From assembly GCA_965178125.1 (NCBI GenBank), contig OZ237738.1, positions 1,116,001 through 1,180,000 of the forward strand: DNA of 64,000 bases, in the 5' to 3' direction. The notes beneath the pieces are model-generated. The model ran no database searches. It had not been told where the DNA came from and was given only the letters and a program-made list of their open reading frames with translations. Below are positions 24,038 to 34,945 of the stretch, in pieces. The stretch comes from Bilabrum cf. latius. Lineage: Eukaryota > Bigyra: Bicosoecida > Bigyra > Bicosoecida. Within the stretch, counting starts at the first letter, position 1, and each line of letters starts with the position of its first letter. The position numbers were made by a program, and so were the translations under genes.

Positions 24038-26266
24038 ATGCACTGCGTTCACGATCTGGCAAGACACTCGCTCGCAAGGGAAGCGGCGGCGATCATGTAT
24101 CCGGCCTCCTGTCATCGCAGCCCCTTCGTTCAAGAAAGCTACCATAGCACTACAATGTCCTCGACGCTATCGTCTACACTGCGAGAAGATGTGGTCTGCA
24201 CAAGCAATGGAGAGATTCGCTCGGCTGCCGCCAATGGGAATGCGGCGAACTGGTGCGCAGTGCTTGCAGCTCGCCGAACTGCTCGAAGCACATGCTTCTT
24301 CCAGCCGACAGTAGACGAGAGTAAAATACTACAGTCTTGGCTGCGAGAGAATCTTGCCGCGAAACCATGGTCTATCTTGGTTGAGGAAGTGACCGGCAGG
24401 TCAATGCCTGACAGGTTGGGCGCCTCAGCATCAGGTCAGGTGCCTGCACAACCGACTAGAATTGGAGTGTACCCGTATTCCTCAGAGACTGATTCAAGGG
24501 TATGGAAACTAAGTATGCCTCAAAGCGCGGTCAATTGTGACTGCTCGCTTCCTACGAAGCCAGGACCGGCAGGTGATTGGGATTCGATGTGCTCGACTGC
24601 CGCCCCAGCTGATGGTGAATCTGCAAGCTAGCGCGGCAGAGGAGGCGGTGTCGCGCCTTTAGCAACACAAAAATCACATAATGTTGCCTCGTGTCCTGTT
24701 TCGGGGACGTGGCGAGCAGGAATGTCGAGCAACTGCGCGATTACTCCACACCGAGATCCTCCTGGGAACGCGATTGGCGAAGCTGCGGATCCCCTCGACC
24801 CCACCGACAGCGGTTTCGACCGAAGGGAGCGGAATAACGAGCAGAGTGGCAGCGAAAACGATTCTACCGATTCGAGCAGCGGGGGTGGGGGGACAAGAGG
24901 CGCGCGCCGCATTGACTCATCGCAATTGGTAGGGAGCAACTCCACTTCAACACCGCGCGGAGAATCTCCACTCGGGATGGCATCTGGCTCTTCAGCCGCT
25001 TCTGTGTATTACCACGGAGCTGCTAGTAGAGCTTCAAATATAATGGGCTCGGTCTGCGTATCCCATGCGAGGGGCAATTCAACCGGCGGGGCGAGCGAAC
25101 TGGCAGGATGCCAGCGCGCCGCGGGCGGTGCACCTGCTGTGATGAAGGATCTTCGCGGACCTGGCGTTAAGTTCCAGGCCATTGGCGTCACCGGGCAGTG
25201 GTCCGCTGGAAGGTCTGGCGCAGCAGCAGCGGCGGCAGCATCATCAATGGGTGCACCCCCAGCCATCGCTGAGCCGAATGAAGCCTGCTGGCTGCGACTC
25301 AGGCGCACCTGGGCGCATAGGGCTGCAGTGAGGCAGGCCCACGCCTTCGGGCGGTGCATGAGCGACAGCTGCGGGGCTGCTAAATAGCCGGTATTCAAAG
25401 AGGATCGCGAGGCTGTGTAGAGCCGTATGCAGTACATTCGCCTGCCCGACGCGTACACAGCCTCTCGACCCTCCGAGCTCAAGCTGACCATTGGTCGAGC
25501 AAGGTACGGCCATAAGCATGCCGTATTTCAGGCGGGCAAATTGTAGCGCAGAGCAAGAGCCAAAGCGGGACATGCATCATCTGAAAGGCGCCGCCGAGTC
25601 CCTCGCCACTCCCACGGCCATGGGAGCGGCAGGGCGCCGAGTCACGTCCACGCCACGCACGCGCATGCAGGTGCAGGGGGCTGTCCCACTTTGCCCATGT
25701 ATCGCCCGGTGCGGCGGGTCACGTTCATGGAGAGTAATACTGAAGTGCAGGAACATGCATCGGGACCTGCATCGGCCGCGAGCAATGGAAGCTCGCCGGC
25801 TGGCCCGTGCACCCCTGCCACTGTCTCTTCTTCCGCTACCTTTGAAGGCAGCTCACCGATGGAGGGACAGAGTGGCCGGACCAGAAGCTGGAGGTACGGT
25901 CAGGGCCGGCCCGGGGCGACTGATCCATTGTCTGGCTCTGTGTGCTCGCGCAACCGGGGGCTTGTAAAGCCGGCACAGTCGTCGACAGAGCGCACGCGAT
26001 GGACCTCCTCAGGCTCTGTTAGCAGCTCGTCCATACAAGGCGGGGCTGCTCTTAAGGACGTCAAGGAGCGGAGCTCGGAATGGGCCAAGATGGAAACCAA
26101 CGAAGCCACTGTCAAGGGCGGTAAAGACTCCGTAACGGTGTCTCCCCTGTTCATGCTGAACGGCCTATCAGAGGATCAGGTGGCTCTTTTAGAGGGCGGG
26201 ATGCCGCTCATGGAGGAGGTCCTGGGGCTGTCTGGCCTCGTGCTTGTCGTGCTCAAGCAGGGGTGA
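24038..26266 (+). CDS. Unrecognised protein, member 1 of a local three-gene family
   Basis: The frame stays open from 24002 to TGA 26264-26266, with TAGs at 24629, 25385, 25418 and 25544. The first ATG is 24038; those at 24095 or 24155 are equally possible, and a 5' exon may be missing. Two segments define a family with the genes at 26464-29715 and 34946-38489. The first is near the N-terminus: TCFFQPTVDESKILQSWL. The second is a C-terminal motif: VTVSPLFMLNGLSEDQ, then LMEEVLGLSGLVLVVLKQG. Between them is a Ser/Gly-rich linker with a conserved-looking basic patch (MYRPVRRVTFMES). No known domain is recognised. The stop is 198 bp from the convergent paralog stop. Function unknown; the conserved ends suggest two small interaction modules joined by a disordered tether. 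Confidence 0.65.
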
Positions 26267-26463
26267 TTTGGATAGGACACCGTATCTAGATTCAATCATA
26301 TGGCTTCATGAAAACTGTCATATACTGCAATGCGGTCTTGTTCACGACAACCCAATTTCGTCTGCAATACAGTGCGCTGCAGTTGACGCATCACCAAACA
26401 GCATGCAGCAAGCAATGCTGCGCATAGGTCCCGGCGCCAAATCATTTCATCTATACTATCACA

Positions 26464-29400
26464 TCACGCCCGCTCCGCGCCCCCGCTAGACACCCTCTTC
26501 CTTCGGAACATCGCCGCTGCGTGCTGCCTCATCTCCTTCGGGTCTGCAGGAGGCAAGCCCACACCCGAGCCAGTGGGGTCTGCCACAGGCACGTGTGGCT
26601 GAGCAGACATCCCCCCTGGGCTAGGCTCCAGGACGGGCTGCGGGTGAACCGACGCAGGCTCGCCGGAGCGCGCGGCAACCGCTCCAATCTATCCGTTGAG
26701 CGGGCCCGCCACCACCTGCTGCACAGGGTCCATCATGGTGACCCTCCCGTTGGGGCTGCGCCCCCCCGCGGCACCCCCGTCATCGTCATCATGCGGCTCT
26801 AGCCTTACGAGCACGATGCCCTTGATGCCCAGGTACCTCTCCATCCGCCTGAGGAACTTGGCGGACTGCAGCAAATCGGCGTGGGGACCCGCCCAGGTGC
26901 GTACCAGGAACATGGGAGAGAGAACGACGTTCCGTGTGGAGGGGTGGGAACCCCCGAGATGCGTGTCGCGGCCCGTCAGCAGCTCAACGGCTTCGTACGA
27001 GAGAAGCATATCGTTGGCTTCCTGGGCGCGAGCCATGCCCGCCAAGCTCCCCGCGGCCACACCAAAGTAGGAAGCGCCCCTGTTCAGGAAACCCTCGTGG
27101 GCGCTCGTGCCCCCGGCCGTGCTGCCCGGTCCGACGCTGGAGGAGCCTGCGTGGCTGAACGTGGGGGCGATCCGGATTTTGTTGTCTGCTCGTGGGCGGC
27201 GGTCACGGGACTCGCTACGGCTGCCCAGAGCCCCGTGCTGCGTCTTCTTCTTCTTGCGGCGGCCGCTCGAAGAGGACGACCTGTGTGGGTGCATCTCCAG
27301 GTCCACTTTGGCCATGGACAGCCGGCGGGAGCTCGTCGTCACACCGTCAGGATCGTCGTCTCTGGAAGCCGCGCCGTCCCCGCCCCACGCCATCATGCGT
27401 CCCATTCGAGTACCAGCACCTCCAACCTCACCGTCTGCATCCCTAGCGCCCACGGCCACGCCGACAGCAGGGGGCGCCGCCCCGTTGCTGCTGTGGTGTG
27501 GGGCCTGGTTTGCGAACGTCTCCCTGACGATGCCATCGACCGACGTCTCTCGGACTTTTCGGGACGTCGCATGGTTCCCTGAATCCGAACGTTCCCTGGG
27601 GCTCATCATTGTGTTCCCTGGGAACCCGCCGGGTACTGCAGTGGCTATGTGACTGCTGGCAGACGGGTGCTGCGGAGTCGATCCGTTCGAGGACGAGTCC
27701 CCCCCCATGCCCGTGTCGGAGCTGTTCAGCTCGTTGCTGGCCGTGTTCATCTTGCTGCTGCTGCTCTCGTCTTCTTCTTCCACGAGGGCAAGCCGAGAGC
27801 TGTTCCCCGAGGCCCCCCCTCCGAGCCCCCCCATCCCGATCCGCTGCCTCCCAACCGCCTCGCTCCCGTTCACGTTCCCACTCGCACCGTTGCCTCCAGT
27901 GACGTCAGCGCCAAGCCCGGGATACCTGCGGCTCGCAGAGGCTGAGGACGTGCTGTGCCCTGACCCTGATCCTGACCCTGACCCGCTCTAGGTAGAGCTG
28001 CTCCTGCTGCTGCTGGCATGAGGCACACCCAGAGAGGAGCTGGCCCCCCTCTTGCCAATGAAGGCCTCCACCGCAACCACTGGCCCAGTAGGGTCGCTGC
28101 TAGCGTGCGGCTACGGCGCGGATAGACCCCCTGGGCCCGATGCATGGAACCTTCGCTCCATCACGGAACCCGAGCCAGAACTGTGGGTCGAGCGGGATCC
28201 TCCTGGGGCCTGACTGCTTGCACCGCCGCTCCCGCTCCCGCTCCCGCTCCCGCTGCCAGGCCCGGGTCGGTCTCCCTGGAATGAAATTGCGGAACCCCTG
28301 GACGAAAGTTCGTCGGCCCCGCCGAACACCTGCCCTACCCTGTCGGTGGTTGGGTGTGACGAGGACCCAGACCGCTCATAGGGTGCCATTACCAAGCCAC
28401 CCCCTTTAAAGCAAGATTTGAGGAACAACGGCTTGTTCCTGCGGCTGCTTCTGCTTGCAGTGATGGTCCCGGTGTAGTCCACATCTCCGCTGCTCATGTC
28501 ACGTCCGCTCGCGATCCCCGGCACCCCGCTCATCCTGCTGTCGCCGGCCTCACCCAGCGAGGCCTCGCCCATCATGTCGGTGGTGACCCGCCCGTCGCTG
28601 CCAATGACTTCATCGCCGTGTTGCCCCGCCGAACGGAACGCAGAGGCCCTCGAATCGTAGCGCCGCTGGCTCCCGGATGCCATCGGCTCTGCTTTGCCGC
28701 TGAGGCTGAACCCAGCCCCGGTCATGTTGCGACCAGAGCCGCCCATCCAGCGGGAGGCGGTCGCATCGTCCGCAATCTGAAAGGTGATCCTTGCGAGTGG
28801 GCCTCGCCCCTCTGATGCGCCGCTCGCCTGGCTCCGCGAAGCGCTAGCCGAGCCGGAGCTGGTTGCAGCCGATCGCGTGTTCGGCGCCGGTCCGACTGGG
28901 CCCGCTCCGCCGCCCATTGCAGAGAGGCGAGAGGGTGTGCTGCTTGCGGTCGAAGAATGAACTACCTCGGCCGGCCGAGGCGAATTTGCACTGCTTCGGG
29001 ATGCCTCGCGAGGGAGCTTGCTTTGAGTCTGCTTGCGGTAACCAACCATGGCGTGCCTTCCACTTGCATCGCTTCCCGCGTCGCCTGCTGCTTGATTACG
29101 AGTCGGATGTACTTTGAACTTCAGCTTGGTCGGAGCCCGGACTTCGCTCCTCCCAGCGAGCAACGGCAGCACCTCGCACAAATGCGAACGGTCCTCTGAC
29201 GGTGTACCTCCTACGTCGCTCCTAGCCACTGAGCCGCTCCGCCCGCCAGCCGTAGCCGATGGGATCCTACATAACTACGAAACCAGCCAATTCTGCACCA
29301 AAGTCGCTTCAGCGGCCCCAGGCGCGAAAAACACTCGCGACGCCAGTACTCTGCTGACGGACAGCACGAAAATAACAGGTTCTTGTGGCCGAGGCGACGC

Positions 29401-29715
29401 ACCAGCCCCTTCATTGATCAAGTCGTACTCTTTGCTTAATCCATACCCCGACGTCATTTCCTGCGATGATGGATAAGTCACGCAATGGGGCTGTTGCAAA
29501 GTATGCAGCGGAATCTGTCCATACAGCACCCATTCCCCCCCAAAGGGTACCACACGATCCGAGCAGTCGCCCCGAATGCATATGCAAACCAATTCATCAA
29601 AAAAAGCTTGCATCAACCGCCTGGAACCCAACAATTCAGCCGCGGCAAAGTAGATGTCACTCACTCCAGACGAATCGTTGGATGCCACCACTTGGGACGA
29701 CACACCACATCCCAT
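26464..29715 (-). CDS. Unrecognised protein, member 2 of the local family, with myristoylation-type N-terminus
   Basis: A 1,083-codon frame runs from ATG (29715-29713) to TGA (26466-26464), with TAGs at 29275-29277, 28111-28113, 27988-27990 and 26689-26691. The protein begins MGCGVSS, a textbook N-myristoylation motif (Gly2, Ser6) with Cys3 for palmitoylation, so plasma- or ciliary-membrane anchoring is likely. Next come FVLSVSRVLASRVFFAPG and LVQNWL, the family N-terminal motif. The first UAG, three residues after NWL, aligns with a CAG (Gln) codon in the 34946-38489 paralog. The centre is Ser/Gly-rich, including a (GS)n tract. The C-terminal family motif is VVLSPMFLVRTWAG, then LRRMERYLGIKGIVLVRLE. 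No intron is needed. Function unknown. Confidence 0.7.
27958..27987. repeat. Short hexanucleotide repeat (ccctga/tcctga)
   Basis: Five copies of a 6-bp unit encoding alternating Gly-Ser on the minus strand within the 26464-29715 gene, directly downstream of the UAG at 27988. Confidence 0.8.
28228..28254. repeat. Short hexanucleotide repeat (gctccc)n
   Basis: About four copies of gctccc, again encoding Gly-Ser on the minus strand in the same gene. The two tracts probably arose by separate slippage events. Confidence 0.8.
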
Positions 29716-29929
29716 AACTCAAGTTTAAGAACTCAGCATGGAGAAATAGAACTGGGTAGATATGGCAGAGTGGAAGATATCTCCGCTAATTCGTTCGATA
29801 CAACTAGACGGCGGTATCGCAAGATTGGATGGTGCCACTGGCAGTGGCGCCCATTTCAGGTCGCAACTGGTCGCAAAGCAGCACTTCGCTTGAGAGGAAA
29901 TCCAGGCAAGTACAGCAGAGCAGGCAGAA

Positions 29930-32900
29930 TCAATGTAATCCATACAAATCATCATCGTCATCCTCTTCATCGCCAGGAAGACCTCCAGCGGGGCCAGTCC
30001 CCCCGGAAGCAGCCCCTTTTGGGGCCAGCTCATCGAGACCAGCCCCCAGCTCTTCTTCAAACCCCGCCAGCGGGTCTTCTGGGTCCACACCGGCATCAGC
30101 ACCAGCACCACCATGGGGTCCACTGGGCGGCTGTCCACCGTACTGCCCGCCGTGTGCACCACCGTGCGATGCGCCAGCGCTCAGGCTCAGGCTCTCCTCG
30201 GCATCGAACCACGCACCGCCCGACTCCTCCCCTCCAGCGTCCCCAGCATCGTGCAGTGCACCCCTCACCGCCGCACTCGGAGGCTATGACCCGTAACCAC
30301 TGTCCCCTCCACCAGCCCCACGGCCGCCGCCACTAGGCGGCTGGCCACCGTACCCTCCTACAGTCCCTGTACCTCGGCCGCCCTCGCCCTCGCCATCGCC
30401 CTCGTCGAAAGCACCGGCCTCTTCCTCGTCCGGGTACCCTGCCCGCCCGCCCTCTCGCCCCCTGCCAGCCCCAGCCCGAGCAGGCACACCGCTGCCCCGG
30501 TGACCCCCGTCCGTCCCAAATTCATCTTCATCTTCATCTTCCCACCGGGCTCCCGGCGGTGTCATGCGAGGCCTCACCGGTCCAGCCCCGCCCCTGCCAC
30601 CGCCCCTGCCCCTGCCCCCGCCACGTCCCCTGCCATTCCCGCGGCCACGGCCCTCTCTACGACCGTGCCGGGGCGGCTTACCGGCAGACCCACGGCCGTC
30701 ACTCGTCACACCATCGCCCAACGGAGAGCTCCGGCCGGGCGCCCGCCCCCTGTCCGCGCCTCTCTCTCCGCGCAGACCCCTTGGACCCGCGGCTGGGGGC
30801 CCGACCTTCGCAGCGGCAGCGCCTTTGTTCCCTGCGCTGTCCCCGGTCACGGCCGCCTCCACCTCCGCCCACTGCTGCTGCGTTAGCTTAGACCTGTGGT
30901 CGGCAAGCCTCGACATGACGTCATCGGGTCCGTCGATGGCTGCCACCGCGGCCGCCATCTCCCGTGCCAGCTTCCGAAGCTCGCCCTGCTTGTGAGACAG
31001 CGCCCCTTTTGTGAGAGCGTATTCTAGAGCAGACCTGGGGTCCACCTGCCCGCTTGTTCCCTCGGCCTCCACGAGCCGCAGAAGCACCTGCATCCTCGTG
31101 TGCAGGGCCCGCCACCCCGTGGCCTGCTTGGAAGGGATCTGTCCTTGCACTGCGCGCGCGATGGTGCTCGGGCCCAGCCTCTTGTTCCCTGACCCAGCCC
31201 CCTCGTCATCGTCATCCTCAGGACCTCCAGTGCCGCTCCCTGGGCTGATTCCCGCGAGCCGGAGCAGGGCGGCTTTGGCGGCTTCCCTGTTCTTGGCTCC
31301 GTTGTCTCCTAGCTTGTTGGCCAGTTCCTTCAGCATCGGTTCGCATGCCCCAGCCAGCGCACCCGGTCCCATCCCCTGCGTCGCGGCGTCCACCGTCGCA
31401 ACCGCCAGCTGGCATGCGGCCACCACGCAGTTGGGGATACGGTCCTTGCTCACCGTCTCGGCTACGAGCCGGGCGAGGACAGGGGCCATCCGGCTGCGCG
31501 GAACGTCCCACAGCGGGCTCCTCGCCTCACCCGAGGGCGGGTTGTTCCCTGATCCGATCCCGTCGGCATCTGCGGTGGCTTTCTTCAGCGCCGCCTCCCG
31601 CAACTGCCACTTCTTACTCCTCACACACGCCGTCAGCTCCTCCCCGAGCACCTCCAAGAGGTCCGTCGAGGCCTGCCTCACCTTGGCAGGCATGGGCTCG
31701 GGCTCAGGGAGAGCGGAGAAATCGACGCCGGCCGCACCATCAAGGAACGAAGCAATCCCAGGGACAGCACCCGCGCCCTCCTCGCCAGCGCCAGCGCCAG
31801 CCCCAGCCCCACCGGCGGCGTTCGGGTCTTCGGACGCCGCCCGGTCGTAGAATGACGCGTCCTTCCCGCCCTGCCGAATGGCCCTCTCGTCCGCAACCCG
31901 TGGCCGGGTGAACCTTCCCTGCGAACCAGCGCCCGCCGGTGACCCCGTGTGCTCGTCTCTGCCGTCTCGCCGCCCACCGTCCGTGGCAGCTGGACCGCCA
32001 ATGTCGCCTTCCTCACGGAATCGGGATGGTGCGGGCGACTCTGCGGGTCCTCTGTGCGACCCCCGCCCGGGACTCAGTGTGGAACCGGCAGCAGCCGCGC
32101 TGGCGGCCTCTGGAGGGGCGTCCTTTTCCCCCCGCACCGGCTTCTCGTATATGCTGCTGCCTGCTGCCGCCCTTCGGATGGGCCTCTCTTGGTCTTGCTG
32201 GTAGATCCTGCGCCTGCGGGTCTCCTCGTCTTCTTCTTCTTCTTCTTGCCCCCCTCCTTGCCCGTACTCATGGAGGGGGGGCTGCTGTTCCCTCCAGTCA
32301 GACGACTGGCCGGGAAACTGCTGGTCGGCACCAGCGCTGCTGCTGCTGCCACCATAGCCCCCCTCGACATCGCCTCTGTCCGTGGGGCCGGCATCATCAC
32401 CATAAAAGTCTGAGCCGCCACCATCCCTGCCGTAGCCGACAGGTGCTGCCTCCAGCGCCCGACCAACTCGCGGGCCCCTTGATCCGATCCCAGCACCTGA
32501 TCCGATCCCCCCGCCGGCCCTCCAGTCCCTGTCGTGATCCATGGTTCCGGTTTCTTCCATCCCGTAGCCATCATCTCCATGCATCTGCTCGCCAGGTGCA
32601 GCCCTGTAGGGCGCCGTGGCCTCCATCCCTGTCCTGCCGCCTCCCATGGGACGAGGCTCGCCCCTACCTAAACCAGAGCCAGGGCCAGGGCCAGCGTCAG
32701 GACCGTGGCCGCGACCGCTGCTCTCCTCCGCGTCCTCCATCCTGCCACGGACCTCAGACCTGATCCGATCGATCTGAGTCTTGAGCTTGGCAGCCTCGTC
32801 GTAGTCCTCCCGAGCCACCGCGGCGGCCTTTCGCCTCTGCAGCGAGGCGAGCGCGGCACCGGTCACCTGCAGGTCAGCCTGCAGCTGCTTGTACTGCTTC

Positions 32901-34011
32901 GCCCTGACATAGTCCTCTTGTTCCACGGCCCTCCGTTTCCTGTCGAGAATTTCCTCCAGCATGGCTCGGGTTTCCGGGTCTAGCCCCATGGCGTCAGCAA
33001 GCTCCTCGGAGCCGTGCTCGGTCTCGTCTCCTGCTCGCTCCCGAGCACTTGCTCCGGCAGACGCTCGCCTCGAATCTTCGCCGACGCCGTACGTGGGTTC
33101 CTGTGATGAAATCTGGCGCGCGTCTGTCGAAGATACAGGTGCTCGCGCGCCTTGTGCCAGTGCCTGCGTGGCTGATGAGCCTGGCGCAACCTTCTGGCCC
33201 AGGAAATTGACCGCCACGAGCGCAACCTGCCCGAAGAGATTCTTCCCGTTCTGGTGCGGTTTATGCAACAAAAGCCTGATGAAATGGCCCCGAGCGTCGA
33301 TATACACGCTCTTGAGTTCCCTTGCCTGCGAGCAAAGGTGTCGCTTGCGGACGTAGTGGCAGGCAAAGTGTCTACGCTCCCATGGCAATTCATAGCCGCT
33401 TGATTCGGGGTGAGCTCACCCTAAAGTTACTTTCTGTGTTATCACTGAGGCTCATGTATCCAAGTCGTGTCCATTCGGCACTGTAGTAGTCCTTCCCAGT
33501 TCCAACGAATAATTCAACTTTCGTCGGAATCTTGCTTTGGTGAGCGAGAACCTGCGAAACAACCAGGCATTCGTTGGAAATATATGAGTTTCCATCAACT
33601 TGATGAGGGCAAATCTCGCCTTAACGGCACAGCAACGCAAGAGCAGCTCACTTGCAGTTGTGTAACTCTGCATGGAGCATCCTACAACCGGAGCCCAACT
33701 TCTTGCGGATATTCACAAAACCTGCGATGCAGTCGAACGATGGGGCGTGTGAGTCTTGAGTTGAGGTGAACAGCGTGGGCGTACAGTAGAGCACATGTTC
33801 TACTATTGTATGCCTGCTATTCAAACGTTAACGAATGGAAATCTCACCTTGGACTCTACCAGCCCTTCGTCATCGGACTGTGGGCATTAAGTTCAGAAGC
33901 TGGATATGAGGGATCTTCCCCAGAGACAAACACAACGCCAAACTTGAGCTTTTTACTCCTGGGCTTCCCGCCAGCACTCTTGCCCCGCGACAGGCCTCCT
34001 CTCGAAGACAT
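29930..34011 (-). CDS. CEP104: CEP104-like ciliary tip protein
   Basis: Four exons on the minus strand: 34011-33848, 33721-33652, 33551-33420 and 33325-29930. Donors are GTGAG(A/C), acceptors CGCAG, and phases match; 1,253 residues, ending at TGA. The N-terminal domain (about 25-165) matches CEP104: KLKFGVVFVSGE, GW-UAG-SPRFCEYPQE, QVLAHQSKIPTKVELFVG, WTRLGYMSLSDN, ARELKSVYID, GQVALVAVNFLGQ. A coiled coil (MLEEILDRKRRAVEQEDY; AREDYDEAAKLKTQID) and a TOG domain (DLLEVLGEELTACVRSKKWQ onward) follow in the CEP104 order. TAGs lie at 33856-33858, 33682-33684 and 30284-30286. CEP104 caps axonemal microtubule tips. Differences: a long disordered linker, and an RGG-rich plus acidic tail where the family usually has zinc fingers. 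An in-frame open stretch upstream of the ATG is probably UTR. Confidence 0.92.
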
Positions 34012-34945
34012 GCCTAATCTGACGTGGTGGTGCTAGGCGTGGCGAAACTCGACTGCTGCAAACTCAACTGCCCAACGGATTACCGATGCAAGTCGTGATT
34101 GAGGCGTATCCGCCTGGTTTCGGATGCCACCGTTTATGAGTTCGTTGGGAGGTTCCTTGGGGTTCGTCGTGAGGCCATCCACTTGGGGTGGCGGCAACCC
34201 CCTGAGAACTTGAGCCCATACACGTAGGCCTTTGTACTTGGAAACATGATGACCTTGAGAACATGCTGCGGGGGTATTTTCACGAGCACGCGAGCGTACG
34301 TGCCGCGTCACGCTGGCACGCACCGCCGTGTTTTGCCCCCCACTGCCTCGCCACGTAGGACTGACATGGTTTGCATGAGGCTCGCAGTTGCATGCGTCAA
34401 GTCAAGCCAAGCTATTGCATCGGTCCGGAGTTGCAGTTGCTGAACTGCTGCAGCTTGCCGTTCTGTCAAACGACCCGGGCGCTCGCCTTGCAGTGCTCCC
34501 CTGCCATCCGGATTGCCAGGGCGAGCAGGCGTTAGAGAGCGGGTGCACAAGCCCAGCGCGTGGACATCGCAGAGCCAGAGTATAGAGCTGCTGCTGCAAT
34601 TTGGGGATGTGACTTGAAGGTGTTTCCGCGTTTACGGGTCTACGCACTACGAACATCGGCTGACGGGGCAGTGTGGAGAATCCATCATGATTGCAGTCTT
34701 GCGACCAAGGCAGTCCAGTTTGAGCGACTGCCAGGGGGCTTGGACCGTGGAGCCGAAGTTCCACTGACGACTGATCAATCGCTGCAGCGCAGTATCAATC
34801 GATATATCAAAGGGGTAGACATACATCCACAGCTTTGTCAGTGCGTAATTGAAGCTGTGCATCAATTTTGCGCACAGGACCTGTTGCTTTGGCACCTCAC
34901 TCGACTACAAGTTGAGTACAAAGAATCGTATCCCTGTTCCAAAAA
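34012..34945. other. Long divergent intergenic region, possible gene relics
   Basis: 934 bp between the CEP104 start (minus) and the 34946 start (plus). It holds open frames on both strands (for example plus 34560-34976 and minus 34402-34764), none with a recognisable domain or credible splice structure. Short stretches near 34430-34600 vaguely resemble ankyrin or LRR repeats (IELLLQFGDV), which could be a decayed fragment of those local genes. Promoters for both neighbours are expected here. No RNA gene is seen. Confidence 0.35.

Noticed and set aside
30500-31911. Several plus-strand Pro/Ala/Arg-rich ORFs
   Set aside because: Antisense shadows of the CEP104-like exon 4, caused by high GC and low stop-codon density.
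34033-34323. N-terminal extension of CEP104 upstream of 34011 through a TAG
   Set aside because: The frame is open, but the family starts at the KLKFGVVFVSG strand just after the 34011 ATG and the extra peptide has no homology, so it is probably 5' UTR.
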